A stretch of DNA of 64,000 nucleotides from Thermus scotoductus DSM 8553 (GTDB taxonomy: Bacteria; Deinococcota; Deinococci; Deinococcales; Thermaceae). Shown in pieces: positions 33,399 through 42,548 of this stretch. The DNA lies in assembly GCF_000381045.1 (NCBI RefSeq), contig NZ_KB905729.1, positions 62,001-126,000 of the forward strand. Reading direction: 5' to 3'. Each line of letters opens with the position of its first letter. Within the stretch, counting starts at the first letter, position 1. Position numbers and translations under genes: made by a program. The notes beneath the pieces are model-generated. The model ran no database searches. It was not told the DNA's origin and saw nothing but the letters and a program-made list of their open reading frames with translations.

Positions 33399-34022
33399 CT
33401 AAAGCTCTTTGACCCAGACCTCGTGGATGACGGGGTGGCCGTGGTAGGGAGCCCAGAAGGGGCTGGCCCGCTTGGCATAGAGGCGGAAGCCCTGGCTCTG
33501 GTAGAGCCTACGGGCGGCGGTGTTGGCCCGGGTGGTGGAGAGCTGGACCCCCTTTACCCCTTTTTGCTTGAGACACTCCAGGAAGTCGGCAAGGAGAGCT
33601 TTTCCCAGACCCTTCCCTTGGGCTTTTGGGTCCACGGCGATGTGCAGGTGGGCGGGGTAGAGCCTCTTGGGGGCCTTGGGGCCTGGGAAGAGGACGAGCC
33701 TAAGAAGGTAGCGGAGGTGGGGGAGGGGTGGGCCGTAGCAGCCCAGGAGAAGCTTTAGGAGGAGAAGGGGCAGGCGGGGAAGGAGGTAGAGGGTGAGGGC
33801 CAGGTGGGAGCAGGAGCCCAGGATGTAGCCCAGGATCTCCCCATCCTCCTCCGCTACCCGGCAGCAACAGCCCCGCCGGAGGTAAGGGGCCACGAAGACC
33901 TCCCCCCAAAGCCTTTGGCTGGGAAAGACCCAGGGGCCTTTCCGGCCCAGGAGGAGGGTCTCATGGGAAAGCCGGGTGATGGCGGGGAGGTCCCTTTCCT
34001 CGGCGGGGCGGAGGAGGGCCAC
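33399..34022 (-). CDS. GNAT-family N-acetyltransferase
   Basis: 207 aa. The acetyl-CoA loop is AQGKGLGKALLADFL (about 133-147, pattern Q/R-x-x-G-x-G/A), followed by NTAARRLYQSQGFRLY. A leucine-rich stretch at 75-105 (LALTLYLLPRLPLLLLKLLL) is unusual for this family. GTG start at 34022; TAGAGT lies 6 nt upstream on the minus strand, so it is leaderless. Substrate unknown. Confidence 0.8.
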   Translation of the reverse strand: MALLRPAEERDLPAITRLSHETLLLGRKGPWVFPSQRLWGEVFVAPYLRRGCCCRVAEEDGEILGYILGSCSHLALTLYLLPRLPLLLLKLLLGCYGPPLPHLRYLLRLVLFPGPKAPKRLYPAHLHIAVDPKAQGKGLGKALLADFLECLKQKGVKGVQLSTTRANTAARRLYQSQGFRLYAKRASPFWAPYHGHPVIHEVWVKEL

Positions 34023-34050
34023 GGAACTACTCTAGCCTTAAAATGCCCTT

Positions 34051-35130
34051 GTGCGCCGCCTAGCCCCCTGGCAGTGGTTTTTGGCCCTCCTGGTCCTCTA
34101 CCTGCTTTTGGCGGAGGCCTTAAGGCTTTGGTTGGGCCTTCTTTGGGCGGAACGGGTAGGACTCCTTTTGGCGGCCTTGGGGGTTTGGGCCTTCATCAAC
34201 GGGCGGTTCATCTTTGCCTACTACCACGCCCTCACCACCTCCTTCCGGGTGCGAAGGCTCCCCCCGTTTCCGGAACCTAGACCGGGGGAGCACCTCCTCA
34301 TCCTGGCCCCCCACCCGGACGACGAGGTGCTGGCGGCGGCGGGGCTGATGCGCCGCACCCTTCTAAGGGGAGGACGGGTGAGCGTGGTCTACCTCACCTC
34401 AGGGGATGCCTTTGACCTGGCGGCGGGAAGCCCTTTGCCCTCCAAAGAGGCCATGCGCCGGCTGGCCTTAAGGCGCATGGTGGAGGCCTGGCGGGGCCTT
34501 AAGGCCCTGGGCCTTTCCCGGGACAGCGCCTACTTCCTGGGCTTTCCCGACCAGGGTCTTTTCGCCCTCTTCACCACCCACTACTACCTGCCTTACGAGA
34601 GCCCCTACACGGGCCTGAAAGCGGTGGCCTACCCCGGGTGTTACCGCTTGGGGCTTCCCTACACGGGAAAGGCCCTCGAGGCCACCTTGGTGGAACTTCT
34701 GGCCGCCCTGAAGCCCACCCGCATCCTCCTGCCAAGCCCTTTGGACGCCCACCGGGACCATCAGGCCACCGCCTACTTCGGCATGCGGGCGGCGGCTTTT
34801 CTCGGCCTGGAGGGCCGCCTGGAGTACTACGTGGTCCACGGGGGCTACCAGTACCCCCTCCCCAAGGGGCTTCACCCCCGCCTTCCCCTCTACCCGGCCC
34901 CTAGGGGAAAAGGCCTCCCTTGGCGGCGTTTTTCCCTTAGCGAGGAGGAGGTGAGGCTTAAGGAAAAGGCCATCCGCGCCCATAGAAGCCAGATGCGGCT
35001 TTTGGGCCGCTTTCTTTTGGCTTTCGTGCGGCAAAACGAGCTCTTTAGCCCCCTTCCCATCCCGGCGCGGGAGGCCTTAGCCCCGGAGGAGGAGGGGTGG
35101 GCCGTCCTCGAGGGGCGGGAGGTCCTTTAG
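34051..35130 (+). CDS. Membrane-anchored PIG-L-type deacetylase
   Basis: 359 aa. One or two transmembrane helices at about residues 8-50, then a LmbE/PIG-L zinc deacetylase domain with LAPHPDDEVLAAAG (about 87-100) and the second metal motif DAHRDHQAT. Likely removes an N-acetyl group from a sugar lipid or glycoside at the membrane (inference). The GTG start at 34051 has TAAAAT 6 nt upstream. Its 3' end overlaps the converging scpB by 54 bp. Confidence 0.85.
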   Translation: MRRLAPWQWFLALLVLYLLLAEALRLWLGLLWAERVGLLLAALGVWAFINGRFIFAYYHALTTSFRVRRLPPFPEPRPGEHLLILAPHPDDEVLAAAGLMRRTLLRGGRVSVVYLTSGDAFDLAAGSPLPSKEAMRRLALRRMVEAWRGLKALGLSRDSAYFLGFPDQGLFALFTTHYYLPYESPYTGLKAVAYPGCYRLGLPYTGKALEATLVELLAALKPTRILLPSPLDAHRDHQATAYFGMRAAAFLGLEGRLEYYVVHGGYQYPLPKGLHPRLPLYPAPRGKGLPWRRFSLSEEEVRLKEKAIRAHRSQMRLLGRFLLAFVRQNELFSPLPIPAREALAPEEEGWAVLEGREVL

Positions 35131-35598
35131 GCTTTCCAGGCCGAAGACTTCCAGGAAGCGCTTTGTGGTGCCGTAGAGCTTGGGCCGGCCCGGGGCTTCC
35201 TTTTCCCCCACCACCCGGATTAACCCCCGCTCCAAAAGGCTTTCCAGGGTTCCTTCCACGCTTTTCCCCCGCATGGCCTCAAGCTCCGCCCGGGCGATGG
35301 GCTGGTGGTAGGCGATGAGGGCCAGGACCTCGAGGGCCGCCTTGGAGAGCCGGGGCGGGCTGGGCTTGAGGACCCGTTCCACCGCTTCCAGGGCGCCCTC
35401 GTGCACTACAAGCCGCCACCCCCCTGCCACCCGTTCCAGGGCCACCCCCAGGCTTCCCTCCTTAAGCTCCGCCTCCAGGGCCTGAAGCGTCCTAAGGAGG
35501 GTTTCCTCCGGGTGGCCCAAGGCCTTGAGTTCCCTCAGGGCCACGGGCCTTCCCGCGGCGAAAAGGACCGCCAACACCTCCGCCTTCAGGTTAGACAT
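35077..35598 (-). CDS. scpB: Segregation and condensation protein B
   Basis: 173 aa winged-helix protein, kleisin-associated subunit of the SMC complex in chromosome organisation. LAVLFAAGRPV at the N-terminus, LSKAALEVLALIAYHQPI-type core (about 85-103) and RGLIRVVGEKEAPGRPKLYGTT are hallmarks. scpA is not in the window. It overlaps tsaC upstream by 8 bp. Confidence 0.93.
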   Translation of the reverse strand: MSNLKAEVLAVLFAAGRPVALRELKALGHPEETLLRTLQALEAELKEGSLGVALERVAGGWRLVVHEGALEAVERVLKPSPPRLSKAALEVLALIAYHQPIARAELEAMRGKSVEGTLESLLERGLIRVVGEKEAPGRPKLYGTTKRFLEVFGLESLKDLPPLEDGPPLLLRG

Positions 35599-36184
35599 CT
35601 TGCAGGTAGGGCAACAGGGCCTCCTTGGGAATGGCTCCCTCCCTCAGGACCTCCCCCGTGCGCAGGTCCACCACGCTGGAAGCCAGGCCCAGGGCTTCCC
35701 CCGGGAAGACATAGTCCACGCCGAATTCCCGGGCCTCCTTTTCCGTGCGCACCGGGGGCTCGCCGCTCCTGTTGAGGCTGGTGGCCGCGGCATACCCGCC
35801 TACCCGGCGGAGAAGCTCCCGAAGCAGGGGATGATCCGGCATCCTCAGCCCCACGGAACCATCCCGGCTGATCCAAGGGGGGATGTCTCTCCCCGGCACC
35901 ACCACGGTGAGCCCTCCGGGCCAGAAGGCCTCCGCCAGGCGCAGGAACTTATCCCGTAGCTTCCCGAGGTCCGCAAGCTTAAGGGCGCTTTCCAGGTCCG
36001 CCACCAGCACCTGGAGGGGCTTTTCCTCTCCCCGGCCCTTCAGGGCGTAGATGCGCCGGCAGGCGGCCTCGTCCTCCATCCGGGCCAGCACCCCCCAGAC
36101 GGTGTCCGTGGGAAAGGCCACCAGGCCCCCACGCCGAAGGGTTTCCGCTGCTTCCTGTAGCTCCTTCTGGTATACTTCTGCCAT
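35591..36184 (-). CDS. tsaC: Threonylcarbamoyl-AMP synthase (Sua5/YrdC family)
   Basis: Makes threonylcarbamoyl-AMP for t6A37 tRNA modification. 197 aa. PTDTVWGVLARMEDE (about 25-39) and the ALKGRGEEKPLQVLV stretch with the conserved basic residues are the YrdC signature; SLNRSGEPP closes the site. The start codon (ATG at 36184, minus) shares bases with the pilC start (ATG at 36183, plus) in the palindrome CATG. Confidence 0.93.
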   Translation of the reverse strand: MAEVYQKELQEAAETLRRGGLVAFPTDTVWGVLARMEDEAACRRIYALKGRGEEKPLQVLVADLESALKLADLGKLRDKFLRLAEAFWPGGLTVVVPGRDIPPWISRDGSVGLRMPDHPLLRELLRRVGGYAAATSLNRSGEPPVRTEKEAREFGVDYVFPGEALGLASSVVDLRTGEVLREGAIPKEALLPYLQDV

Positions 36185-37403
36185 GCCAGTCTACCAGTAT
36201 AAGGCCCGCGACCGCCAGGGCCGCCTGGTGGAGGCCACCATCGAGGCGGAGGACCTGCGCACCGCCGCCAGGCTCCTGAGGGACCGGGGGCTTTTCGTGG
36301 CCGAGATCAAGGAGCCGGGGAGGGGCCTGCAGGCCGAGGTGCGCCTTCCTGCCCTGGAGAGGGGTCCTGGCCTTAAGGACCTGGCCATCTTCTCCCGGCA
36401 GCTGGCCACCATGCTGGGGGCGGGGCTCACGCTTTTGCAGTCCCTTTCCATCCTGGAAAGGCAGACCGAGAACAAGAAGTTCCGGGAGATCATTAAGAAG
36501 GTCCGCACCGACATCGAAGGGGGCATGGCTTTTTCCGATGCCCTGGCCAAGCACAAGCTCTTCTCCCGGCTTTACGTGAACCTGGTGCGGGCCGGGGAGA
36601 CCTCGGGTGGCTTGGACCTGATCCTGGACCGCCTGGCCACCTTCCTGGAAAAGGACCTGGAGCTTAGGGGCAAGATCCGTAGCGCCATGACCTATCCCGT
36701 GATCGTCTTCGTCTTCGCTGTGGGTGTGGCCTATTTCCTTCTTACCGGCATCGTGCCCCAGTTCGCCCAGATCCTCACGGACTTGGGCTCGGAGCTTCCC
36801 CTCCTCACCCGGTTCCTCATCGCCCTTTCGGGCTTCCTCCGGGCTGCCACGTTGCCCCTAATCCTCTTGGCGGTGGTCCTTTTCTTCGTTTACCGCTGGT
36901 ACTACAGGACGTCCCAAGGGCGAAAGGTCATTGACCGCATCAAGCTGCGGATGCCGGTCTTCGGCAACCTGGGCCGCAAGACGGCGGTGGCCCGTTTCTC
37001 CCGCACCCTGGCCCTGCTCCTCTCCAGCGGGGTCAACATCGTGGAGTCCTTGGATATCACCAAAGGGACGGCGGGGAACAGCGTGGTGGAGGAAATCGTG
37101 GACACGGCCAAGCTCAAGGTGCAGCAGGGGGAGCCCTTGAACCTCACCCTGGCCCAGCACCCCTTCGTCTTTCCCCCCATGGTGAGCTCCATGGTGGCCA
37201 TCGGCGAGGAGACGGGGGCCCTGGACACCTTGCTTTCCAAGATCGCCGACTTCTACGAGCGGGAGGTGGACGAGGCGGTAGCCAGCCTCACTGCCGCCAT
37301 CGAGCCCCTCATGATCATCTTCCTGGGCGTGATCGTGGGCATGATCGTGGCGGGGATGTTCCTGCCCCTCTTCAAGATCATCGGCACCCTTTCCGCGCAA
37401 TAA
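36183..37403 (+). CDS. pilC: Type IV pilus / type II secretion inner-membrane protein PilC
   Basis: 406 aa polytopic platform protein of the pilus motor, needed in Thermus for pili and natural transformation. YQYKARDRQGRLVEATIEAE at the N-terminus, two repeated GspF domains (FSRQLATMLGAGLTLLQSL and FSRTLALLLSSGVNIVESL) and transmembrane helices near 170, 220 and 375. The ATG at 36183 has TATACT (36170-36175) 7 nt upstream, so it is leaderless, with its promoter inside tsaC. Other pilus genes are not nearby. Confidence 0.94.
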   Translation: MPVYQYKARDRQGRLVEATIEAEDLRTAARLLRDRGLFVAEIKEPGRGLQAEVRLPALERGPGLKDLAIFSRQLATMLGAGLTLLQSLSILERQTENKKFREIIKKVRTDIEGGMAFSDALAKHKLFSRLYVNLVRAGETSGGLDLILDRLATFLEKDLELRGKIRSAMTYPVIVFVFAVGVAYFLLTGIVPQFAQILTDLGSELPLLTRFLIALSGFLRAATLPLILLAVVLFFVYRWYYRTSQGRKVIDRIKLRMPVFGNLGRKTAVARFSRTLALLLSSGVNIVESLDITKGTAGNSVVEEIVDTAKLKVQQGEPLNLTLAQHPFVFPPMVSSMVAIGEETGALDTLLSKIADFYEREVDEAVASLTAAIEPLMIIFLGVIVGMIVAGMFLPLFKIIGTLSAQ

Positions 37404-37830
37404 GCCTTTCGGCCACCTCCGGGGGAACCGGCATCACGGAAAGCCGGTTTCCCCTTTTCACTAGGGGGTGGTCTGGGGGAAAGCAGGCCTTGAGCTCGGC
37501 CAAGGGCACAAGGGGCCAGGCCTCGAGGAACTCCACCTCCACCGTGTACCACCGGGGGTTTTCCCGGGTGGCTCTGGGGTCAAAGTAGGGGCTAGAGGGG
37601 TCAAACTGGGTGGGGTCAGGAACCAGGGTCCCCACCACCCGGCAAAGCCCGGCGATTCCCGGGGGGTTGGTGCTGGAGTGGTAGAAGAAGCAGAGGTCCC
37701 CTAGTTGCATGTGCATCAGGTAGTTCCGGGCCTGGTAGTTGCGCACCCCGTCCCAAATGGCCCTGCCCTCCCGTTTCAGGTCCAGGATGCTGTACACCTC
37801 GGGTTCGGATTTCAAAAGCCAGTAGGCCAT
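37378..37830 (-). CDS. EVE-domain protein
   Basis: 150 aa. AYWLLKSEPEVYSI at the start, GVRNYQARNYL, GDLCFFYHSS and PRWYTVEVEFLE match the EVE/thymocyte nuclear protein 1 fold (PUA-like), thought to bind modified nucleotides in DNA or RNA. TAGACT lies 6 nt before the ATG on the minus strand, so it is leaderless. It converges on and overlaps pilC by 26 bp. Confidence 0.88.
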   Translation of the reverse strand: MAYWLLKSEPEVYSILDLKREGRAIWDGVRNYQARNYLMHMQLGDLCFFYHSSTNPPGIAGLCRVVGTLVPDPTQFDPSSPYFDPRATRENPRWYTVEVEFLEAWPLVPLAELKACFPPDHPLVKRGNRLSVMPVPPEVAERLIARKGCR

Positions 37831-37955
37831 GCCTAGAGTCTAAAGGGGTCTTTAGGGGGTACACCGGGGGGCTTCCCGGACCTTACGTGCCAGCGGCCAA
37901 CCGGGTTTACCCCGATTCCTCCCCCTATTGCGACCCCACCTGGTAGCCTTAGGGC

Positions 37956-39296
37956 ATGATGGGGGTGCAGGCGGAACTCAAGGCCCTTTTCGGCCCTAGG
38001 GCCCTCCTCTCCCCGGCGGAAAAGGGGGTTTACCGCTATGACGCCATCCTGGTGGGGCCAGAGCCCTTGGCGGTGGTCCTGCCGGAAACCCGGGAGGAGG
38101 TGCAGGCCCTGGTGCGCCTGGCCCGCAAGCATGGTCTTTCCCTGGTGGCCCGGGGTGCGGGAAGCGGTTTGAGCGGCGGGGCGGTGCCCGAGGAGGGAGC
38201 CATTGTGGTGGCCTTTACCCGCATGGCCCGCCTGGAGCTGGACCCTGTGGGGCGCACCGCCTGGGCCGAGCCCGGCGTCACCACGGCTAGAATCTCGGAG
38301 GAGGCCAGGCCCTATGGGCTTTTCTACCCGCCTGACCCCGCCTCTTGGCGCACCAGCAGCCTAGGGGGCAACCTGGGAGAGAATGCCGGAGGGCCCCTGT
38401 GCTTCAAGTACGGGGTCACGGGGGATTACGTTTTGGAGCTGGAGTTTGTGGATTCCTGGGGGGAGGTGCACCGCCTGGGCCGCCAGGCCTACGATCTCCC
38501 TGGCCTCCTCATCGGTTCGGAGGGGACCTTGGGCCTGATCACCGGGGCCAGGGTGCGCCTTCTCCCCCTTCCCCGGTACCGGGCCACCTTGATGGCGGCT
38601 TTTCCCGAGGTGGGGGCCTTGGCGGAGGCGGTTTCCCGGGCCATCGCCCTGGGGGCGGTACCCGCCAGACTGGAGTTTTTGGATCCCGTCTCTGTGAATG
38701 CCGTGGAGGACTACCTGGGTATGGGCCTACCCCGGGGGCACGCCCTCCTTCTGGTGGAGACGGATGGGGATGACCTCGAGGTGGTCCAGGAGGAGCTTTC
38801 CCTCCTGGAGAAGACCGCCAAGGACCTCGGGGCAAGGGTGCAAAGGGCTCACGACGAGAAGGAGGCCGAGGCCCTTTGGCGGGCCAGGCGGAGCGTGAGC
38901 CCTGCCTTGGGCCGCATCCGCCCTAAACGGGTGAACGAGGACATCGCGGTGCCCAGGAGCGAGCTTCCTAAGGTGGTGCGGGAGATCGCCGCTTTGGGGG
39001 AAGCCTATGGCCTGGTGGTGGCCCAGTTCGGCCATATCGGGGATGGGAACCTGCACCCCAACATCCTCTTTGACCCCAGGAGGGAAAGCGAGGAGCGGGT
39101 TTGGGAGCTGGCCCATGAGATCGCCCGGGTGGCCTTGAGGCACGGGGGGGTGCTTTCCGGGGAGCACGGCATCGGCCTCATGAAGCGGGCCTTCATGGAG
39201 GAGGCGGTGGATGAAGGGACCCTCGAGGCCTTCCGCGCCGTAAAGGCCACCCTGGATCCCCAAGGTCTTTTGAATCCCGGCAAGGTTCTTCCCTAG
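37956..39296 (+). CDS. FAD-linked oxidase, glycolate oxidase subunit GlcD-like
   Basis: 446 aa. The FAD_binding_4 domain shows [15 protein letters not shown] (about 66-80) and [14 protein letters not shown]. The C-terminal FAD oxidase domain shows [23 protein letters not shown] and a LNPGKVLP end. It probably oxidises a 2-hydroxy acid such as glycolate or D-lactate. No GlcE/GlcF partners are adjacent. Leaderless start likely: TAGCCT lies 6 nt before the ATG. 37831-37955 holds only the two divergent promoters. Confidence 0.88.
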   Translation: MMGVQAELKALFGPRALLSPAEKGVYRYDAILVGPEPLAVVLPETREEVQALVRLARKHGLSLVARGAGSGLSGGAVPEEGAIVVAFTRMARLELDPVGRTAWAEPGVTTARISEEARPYGLFYPPDPASWRTSSLGGNLGENAGGPLCFKYGVTGDYVLELEFVDSWGEVHRLGRQAYDLPGLLIGSEGTLGLITGARVRLLPLPRYRATLMAAFPEVGALAEAVSRAIALGAVPARLEFLDPVSVNAVEDYLGMGLPRGHALLLVETDGDDLEVVQEELSLLEKTAKDLGARVQRAHDEKEAEALWRARRSVSPALGRIRPKRVNEDIAVPRSELPKVVREIAALGEAYGLVVAQFGHIGDGNLHPNILFDPRRESEERVWELAHEIARVALRHGGVLSGEHGIGLMKRAFMEEAVDEGTLEAFRAVKATLDPQGLLNPGKVLP

Positions 39297-39334
39297 TCCA
39301 GTTTTCACAGGCTTTTAACGGGAACCGGTCTACC

Positions 39335-40285
39335 ATGGGAAGCATGGATGGCCGGGGCCGGGTCTTTTACTTTGCCAGCTGGGCCGGGATGGCCCTTGGC
39401 CTTTTGCTCCAGGCGCAGAGATTCCCGCCCCAGGGCCTGGAAGTTTTGCTCTACGCTTTTTTCGTTCTCTGGGCCCTTTGGGCCCTGCGCCGGGGTCCTA
39501 AGGTGGCGCCCCGCCTTCTTCTCCATCTCCTTGGAGCCTATTTGCTGTTTGAACTATGGCGGGTGGGGGAGAACTGGCCCTTGGCGGGGTTCTTCACCCC
39601 GGCCCTTTACCTGCTGGCTGGGTTCGCCTATCCCCCCTGGTCCTTAGGGCACCTTTTGGGGGCCTTCTGGGGTGGGGTTTTGGTTCTTGCCCCCCTGGTT
39701 TTGGGGCGCAACCTGGATTTCTGGCCTCATTTTGCCGTGAGCCAGGTTATTCTCTTAAGCCTTACCTTTCTCCTGGCCCGCTTCCGCGAGGCCCACGGCC
39801 AGATGCGCTTCTGGAAGGAACAGGCCCTCACGGATCCCCTAACCGGTCTCCTCAACAGGAGGGCCTTGGAGATGGCCTTAGAAAGGGAGGCCGCCCGGGT
39901 GGAGCGGGGGGAGAGGCCCTTCAGCCTGGTGCTTGTGGACCTGGACGACTTTAAACGGGTGAACGACACCCACGGCCACCAGGTGGGGGACCGGATCCTT
40001 AAGGAGGTGGCCCAGTACCTGGTGGCCCACGTGCGCCAGGGGGACCTGGTGGGGCGCTGGGGTGGGGAGGAGTTTGCCGTTATCCTTCCCCGCACCGAGG
40101 GGAAGGAGGCGCTCCAGGTGGCGGACAGGCTGAGGGAAGGCCTGAAGACCTTGGGGATCACCGCAAGCTTTGGGGTGGCGGTGTATGGGGGTGATCCCAG
40201 GGATCTCTTCCAAAGGGCGGACCGAGCCCTTTACCAGGCTAAGGGCTCGGGAAAGAACCAGGTGAGGCTGGATTCGGGTTCTTAG
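39335..40285 (+). CDS. Membrane diguanylate cyclase (GGDEF)
   Basis: 316 aa. Residues 1-145 contain about five transmembrane helices. A GGDEF domain follows: DPLTGLLNRRALE, LVDLDDFKRVND and GRWGGEEFAVILPR. GGEEF is an active-site variant compatible with c-di-GMP synthesis. An inhibitory I-site RxxD (RQGD) sits five residues before it, so product inhibition is expected. The ATG at 39335 is used; ATG 39344 is also possible. Confidence 0.88.
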   Translation: MGSMDGRGRVFYFASWAGMALGLLLQAQRFPPQGLEVLLYAFFVLWALWALRRGPKVAPRLLLHLLGAYLLFELWRVGENWPLAGFFTPALYLLAGFAYPPWSLGHLLGAFWGGVLVLAPLVLGRNLDFWPHFAVSQVILLSLTFLLARFREAHGQMRFWKEQALTDPLTGLLNRRALEMALEREAARVERGERPFSLVLVDLDDFKRVNDTHGHQVGDRILKEVAQYLVAHVRQGDLVGRWGGEEFAVILPRTEGKEALQVADRLREGLKTLGITASFGVAVYGGDPRDLFQRADRALYQAKGSGKNQVRLDSGS

Positions 40286-40299
40286 AGGGGGAGCCGGTT

Positions 40300-41379
40300 T
40301 CAGGAAACCCGGTACCCTACTCGGGAGAGGACTTCCCGGGCCCTTTCCCTTTCCTCCCGGCTGGCGAAGCCTAAGCGGATGGCCCCGGCCTCCTCCCGGA
40401 TGGTGAGGACCTCGATGTCCTTGATGTTGACCCCGGCCTCCCCCAAGGCGGTGGCGATCCTGGCGATCTGGCCGGGCCGGTCGGGCACCTGGACCACCAG
40501 GTCGTGCATCTCGGGGAGCAGGCTTCGGCGCACGATGGGCAGGCTGTCCCGGGTGCGCTTGGCCTCCTCCGCCACCCGTAGGAGAACCTCGGGCTGGTCC
40601 AAAAACCCTTCCAGCTCCAAGAGCACCCCTCGTAGCTCTTCAATGGCTTCCTTGAGGGCTTCCTTGTTCTCCACCACCATGTCCCGGCTCATCCGGGGAG
40701 ACCCTGAGGCCACCCGGGTGAGGTCGCGAAACCCCCCGGCCGCCAAGAACATCAGGAGGTCCCGGTGGGGGCTATGGGCCACCAGGCGGTTTAGGGCCAC
40801 GGCCAAAAGATAGGGCAGGTGGGAGATGCGGGCCACCAAGCGGTCGTGAAGCTCCGGGGGGATTTCCAAGGGGTAGGCTCCCAAGGCCTCCACCAGCTTC
40901 TTAATCCCTTCGCGCGCCTTAGGGCTGGTCCGTGGCGTAGGGGTTAAAACCCAGATGGCGTTGTGCAGAAGGCCCGCGTGGGCGTTTTCCACCCCGGCCC
41001 GCTCGCTTCCCGCCATGGGGTGGCTTCCCAGGAAGTGGGGCAGGATGCCCTCGAGGTCCCCCACCACCCGGGCCTTCACGCTGCCCACATCGGTCCAGAG
41101 GCTATCGGGGTGGGCTAAGGGAGCCAGCCTCCTGCCCAGGTCCACCAGGGCTCCCACAGGGGCCGCCAGGATGCCCAGCTCCAGCTCCCCCACCCAAGGG
41201 CCAAGCTGGGGGTGCACCCGGTCGGCTACCCCCAGGAAGAGGGCCTTCTCCAAGGCTTCGGGGTCCTGGTCGTAGGCGTGGATCTCCTCGGCCAGGAAGC
41301 GCTCCTTTAGGCCCAGGGCCACGCTTCCCCCCAGAAGGCCCACCCCGAAGATGCCCACCTTGCCAAAAAGCGGTTTCAT
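40300..41379 (-). CDS. tyrA: Prephenate dehydrogenase with ACT domain
   Basis: Converts prephenate to 4-hydroxyphenylpyruvate in tyrosine synthesis. 359 aa. The Rossmann motif is GIFGVGLLGGSVALGL (about 9-24); GSHPMAGSERAG (about 118-129) holds the catalytic His region and HDRLVARISHLPYLLAVAL the helical domain. A C-terminal ACT domain (PDRPGQIARIATALGEAGV) should bind an amino-acid effector. The ATG overlaps the aroF stop by 4 bp, so both genes are under the aroF attenuator. Confidence 0.95.
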   Translation of the reverse strand: MKPLFGKVGIFGVGLLGGSVALGLKERFLAEEIHAYDQDPEALEKALFLGVADRVHPQLGPWVGELELGILAAPVGALVDLGRRLAPLAHPDSLWTDVGSVKARVVGDLEGILPHFLGSHPMAGSERAGVENAHAGLLHNAIWVLTPTPRTSPKAREGIKKLVEALGAYPLEIPPELHDRLVARISHLPYLLAVALNRLVAHSPHRDLLMFLAAGGFRDLTRVASGSPRMSRDMVVENKEALKEAIEELRGVLLELEGFLDQPEVLLRVAEEAKRTRDSLPIVRRSLLPEMHDLVVQVPDRPGQIARIATALGEAGVNIKDIEVLTIREEAGAIRLGFASREERERAREVLSRVGYRVS

Positions 41380-42410
41380 CCCAAGACGGGTGCGGAGAGG
41401 GTCTTGTCCAGGGCTTCCAAAAGCCGCTTAGCCTTTTGCATCAGCTCGGCGAACTCGTGCTCGTAGAGCTGCTGGGCTGCGTCGGAAAGGGCTTTTTCCG
41501 GCTCGGGGTGGGTTTCCACGATGAGGCCATCCGCCCCTGCCGCAAGCCCCGCCAGGGCCAAGGGGATGACCCACTCCCGCTTGCCTGCGGGGTGGGAGGG
41601 ATCCACCCATACGGGGAGGTGGGTGAAGCTTTTGAGCACGGGCACCGCCGAGACATCCAGGGTGAAGCGGGTGGTCTTCTCAAAGGTGCGGATCCCCCGC
41701 TCTACCAGGATCACCTGCATGTTGCCCCGGGAGAGGATGTACTCGGCGCTCATTAAGAACTCTTCCAGGGTCATGCTCATACCCCGCTTGAGGAGGACGG
41801 GCTTTTTCGCCTCGCCCACCGCCTGGAGGAGGGCGAAGTTTTGGGCGTTACGGGCCCCGATCTGCAGGGCGTCGGCATACTCCGCCACCAGTTCCACCTG
41901 CTCCGGGGAGAGGACCTCGGTGACCACGGGAAGCCCCGTCTCCCGCCGGGCCTCCGCCAGGATCTTGAGCCCCTCCAGGCCCAGCCCTTGGAAGGCGTAG
42001 GGGCTGGTCCTGGGCTTGAAGGCCCCGCCCCTCAGCATCCCCGCCCCGTGGGCCTTCACGTAGCGGGCGGCTTTAAGGGTCTGCTCCCGGGACTCCACCC
42101 CACAGGGCCCTGCGGCGATCAGCACATGGCCTCCCCCCGTCTTGCACGTGGGGAACTCCAAGACGGTGGGGAAGGGCTGGACCTCGAGGCTCGCCAGCTT
42201 GTAGGGCTTGGAGATGGGGATCACCTCCGCCACCCCGGGCAGGGCGCGGAAGTGCTCCATGAGCTCCGGGGTAGGCCCCCGGCCGATGGCCCCCACCAGG
42301 GTGGTCTCCACTCCCCGGGAGACGTGGGGCCGGTAGCCCACCTTCTCAATTTCCCGCACCACCTCTTCTAACTCCGCTTCCGTGTGTCCCCGCTTCATCA
42401 CGATGAGCAT
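41376..42410 (-). CDS. aroF: DAHP synthase with regulatory ferredoxin-like domain
   Basis: First step of the shikimate pathway, from erythrose 4-phosphate and phosphoenolpyruvate. 344 aa of the AroA-beta type. Residues 1-70 are the ferredoxin-like domain (MLIVMKRGHTEAELEEVV), which in the Thermotoga homologue mediates aromatic feedback inhibition. The barrel shows AAGPCGVESREQ, GGAFKPRTSPYAFQGLG, LLKRGM and WVDPSHPAGKR. SD AGGAGGG is 5 nt before the ATG and directly follows the attenuator. The gene is therefore likely controlled both at enzyme and at transcript level. Confidence 0.96.
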   Translation of the reverse strand: MLIVMKRGHTEAELEEVVREIEKVGYRPHVSRGVETTLVGAIGRGPTPELMEHFRALPGVAEVIPISKPYKLASLEVQPFPTVLEFPTCKTGGGHVLIAAGPCGVESREQTLKAARYVKAHGAGMLRGGAFKPRTSPYAFQGLGLEGLKILAEARRETGLPVVTEVLSPEQVELVAEYADALQIGARNAQNFALLQAVGEAKKPVLLKRGMSMTLEEFLMSAEYILSRGNMQVILVERGIRTFEKTTRFTLDVSAVPVLKSFTHLPVWVDPSHPAGKREWVIPLALAGLAAGADGLIVETHPEPEKALSDAAQQLYEHEFAELMQKAKRLLEALDKTLSAPVLG

Positions 42411-42430
42411 CCTTCCCTCCTAAAAGCCTT

Positions 42431-42456
42431 GGGCGCCCCCTTTTTTGGGGGCGCCC
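42431..42456 (-). terminator. Attenuator terminator (segments 3:4)
   Basis: Read on the minus strand: GGGCGCCCCC, loop AAAAAA, GGGGGCGCCC, then AAGGCTTTTA running straight into the aroF ribosome site. A 10-bp GC stem with a short U-run. Confidence 0.85.
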
Positions 42457-42472
42457 TTCTTGCGGAAAAACC

Positions 42473-42538
42473 CTATGCGGACCGCAGGGCGCCCCCGGCG
42501 GGATAATAAAAGCCGAAGTAGCGCCCTAGGGTCCGCAT
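42473..42538 (-). CDS. aro leader peptide
   Basis: A 21-codon reading frame, ATG at 42538 to TAG at 42473-42475, too short for ordinary gene calling. Codons 7-12 read Tyr-Phe-Gly-Phe-Tyr-Tyr (TAC TTC GGC TTT TAT TAT): five aromatic residues in six. The remaining sequence is simple (Met-Arg-Thr-Leu-Gly-Arg before; Pro-Ala-Gly-Gly-Ala-Leu-Arg-Ser-Ala after). The ATG lies about 10 nt after the -10 box, so the leader is translated from an almost leaderless 5' end. It senses charged tRNA-Phe and tRNA-Tyr by attenuation. Confidence 0.85.
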   Translation of the reverse strand: MRTLGRYFGFYYPAGGALRSA

Positions 42539-42548
42539 ATTGCCTCCA

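Larger units (their letters stand above)
42431..42538 (-). promoter_or_regulatory. Aromatic amino acid attenuator of aroF-tyrA
   Basis: Four RNA segments on the minus strand. Segment 1 (42538-42521) and segment 2 (42492-42475) are 18-nt arms complementary except for two central mismatches. Segment 2 with its flank contains GGGGGCGCCC (42496-42487), the exact complement of segment 3 (42456-42447), which otherwise pairs with segment 4 (42440-42431) to form the terminator. The aromatic codons lie between segments 1 and 2. A ribosome stalled there hides segment 1 and frees 2 to pair with 3 (antiterminator). A ribosome reaching the stop codon covers 2 and lets 3:4 terminate. Confidence 0.85.
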
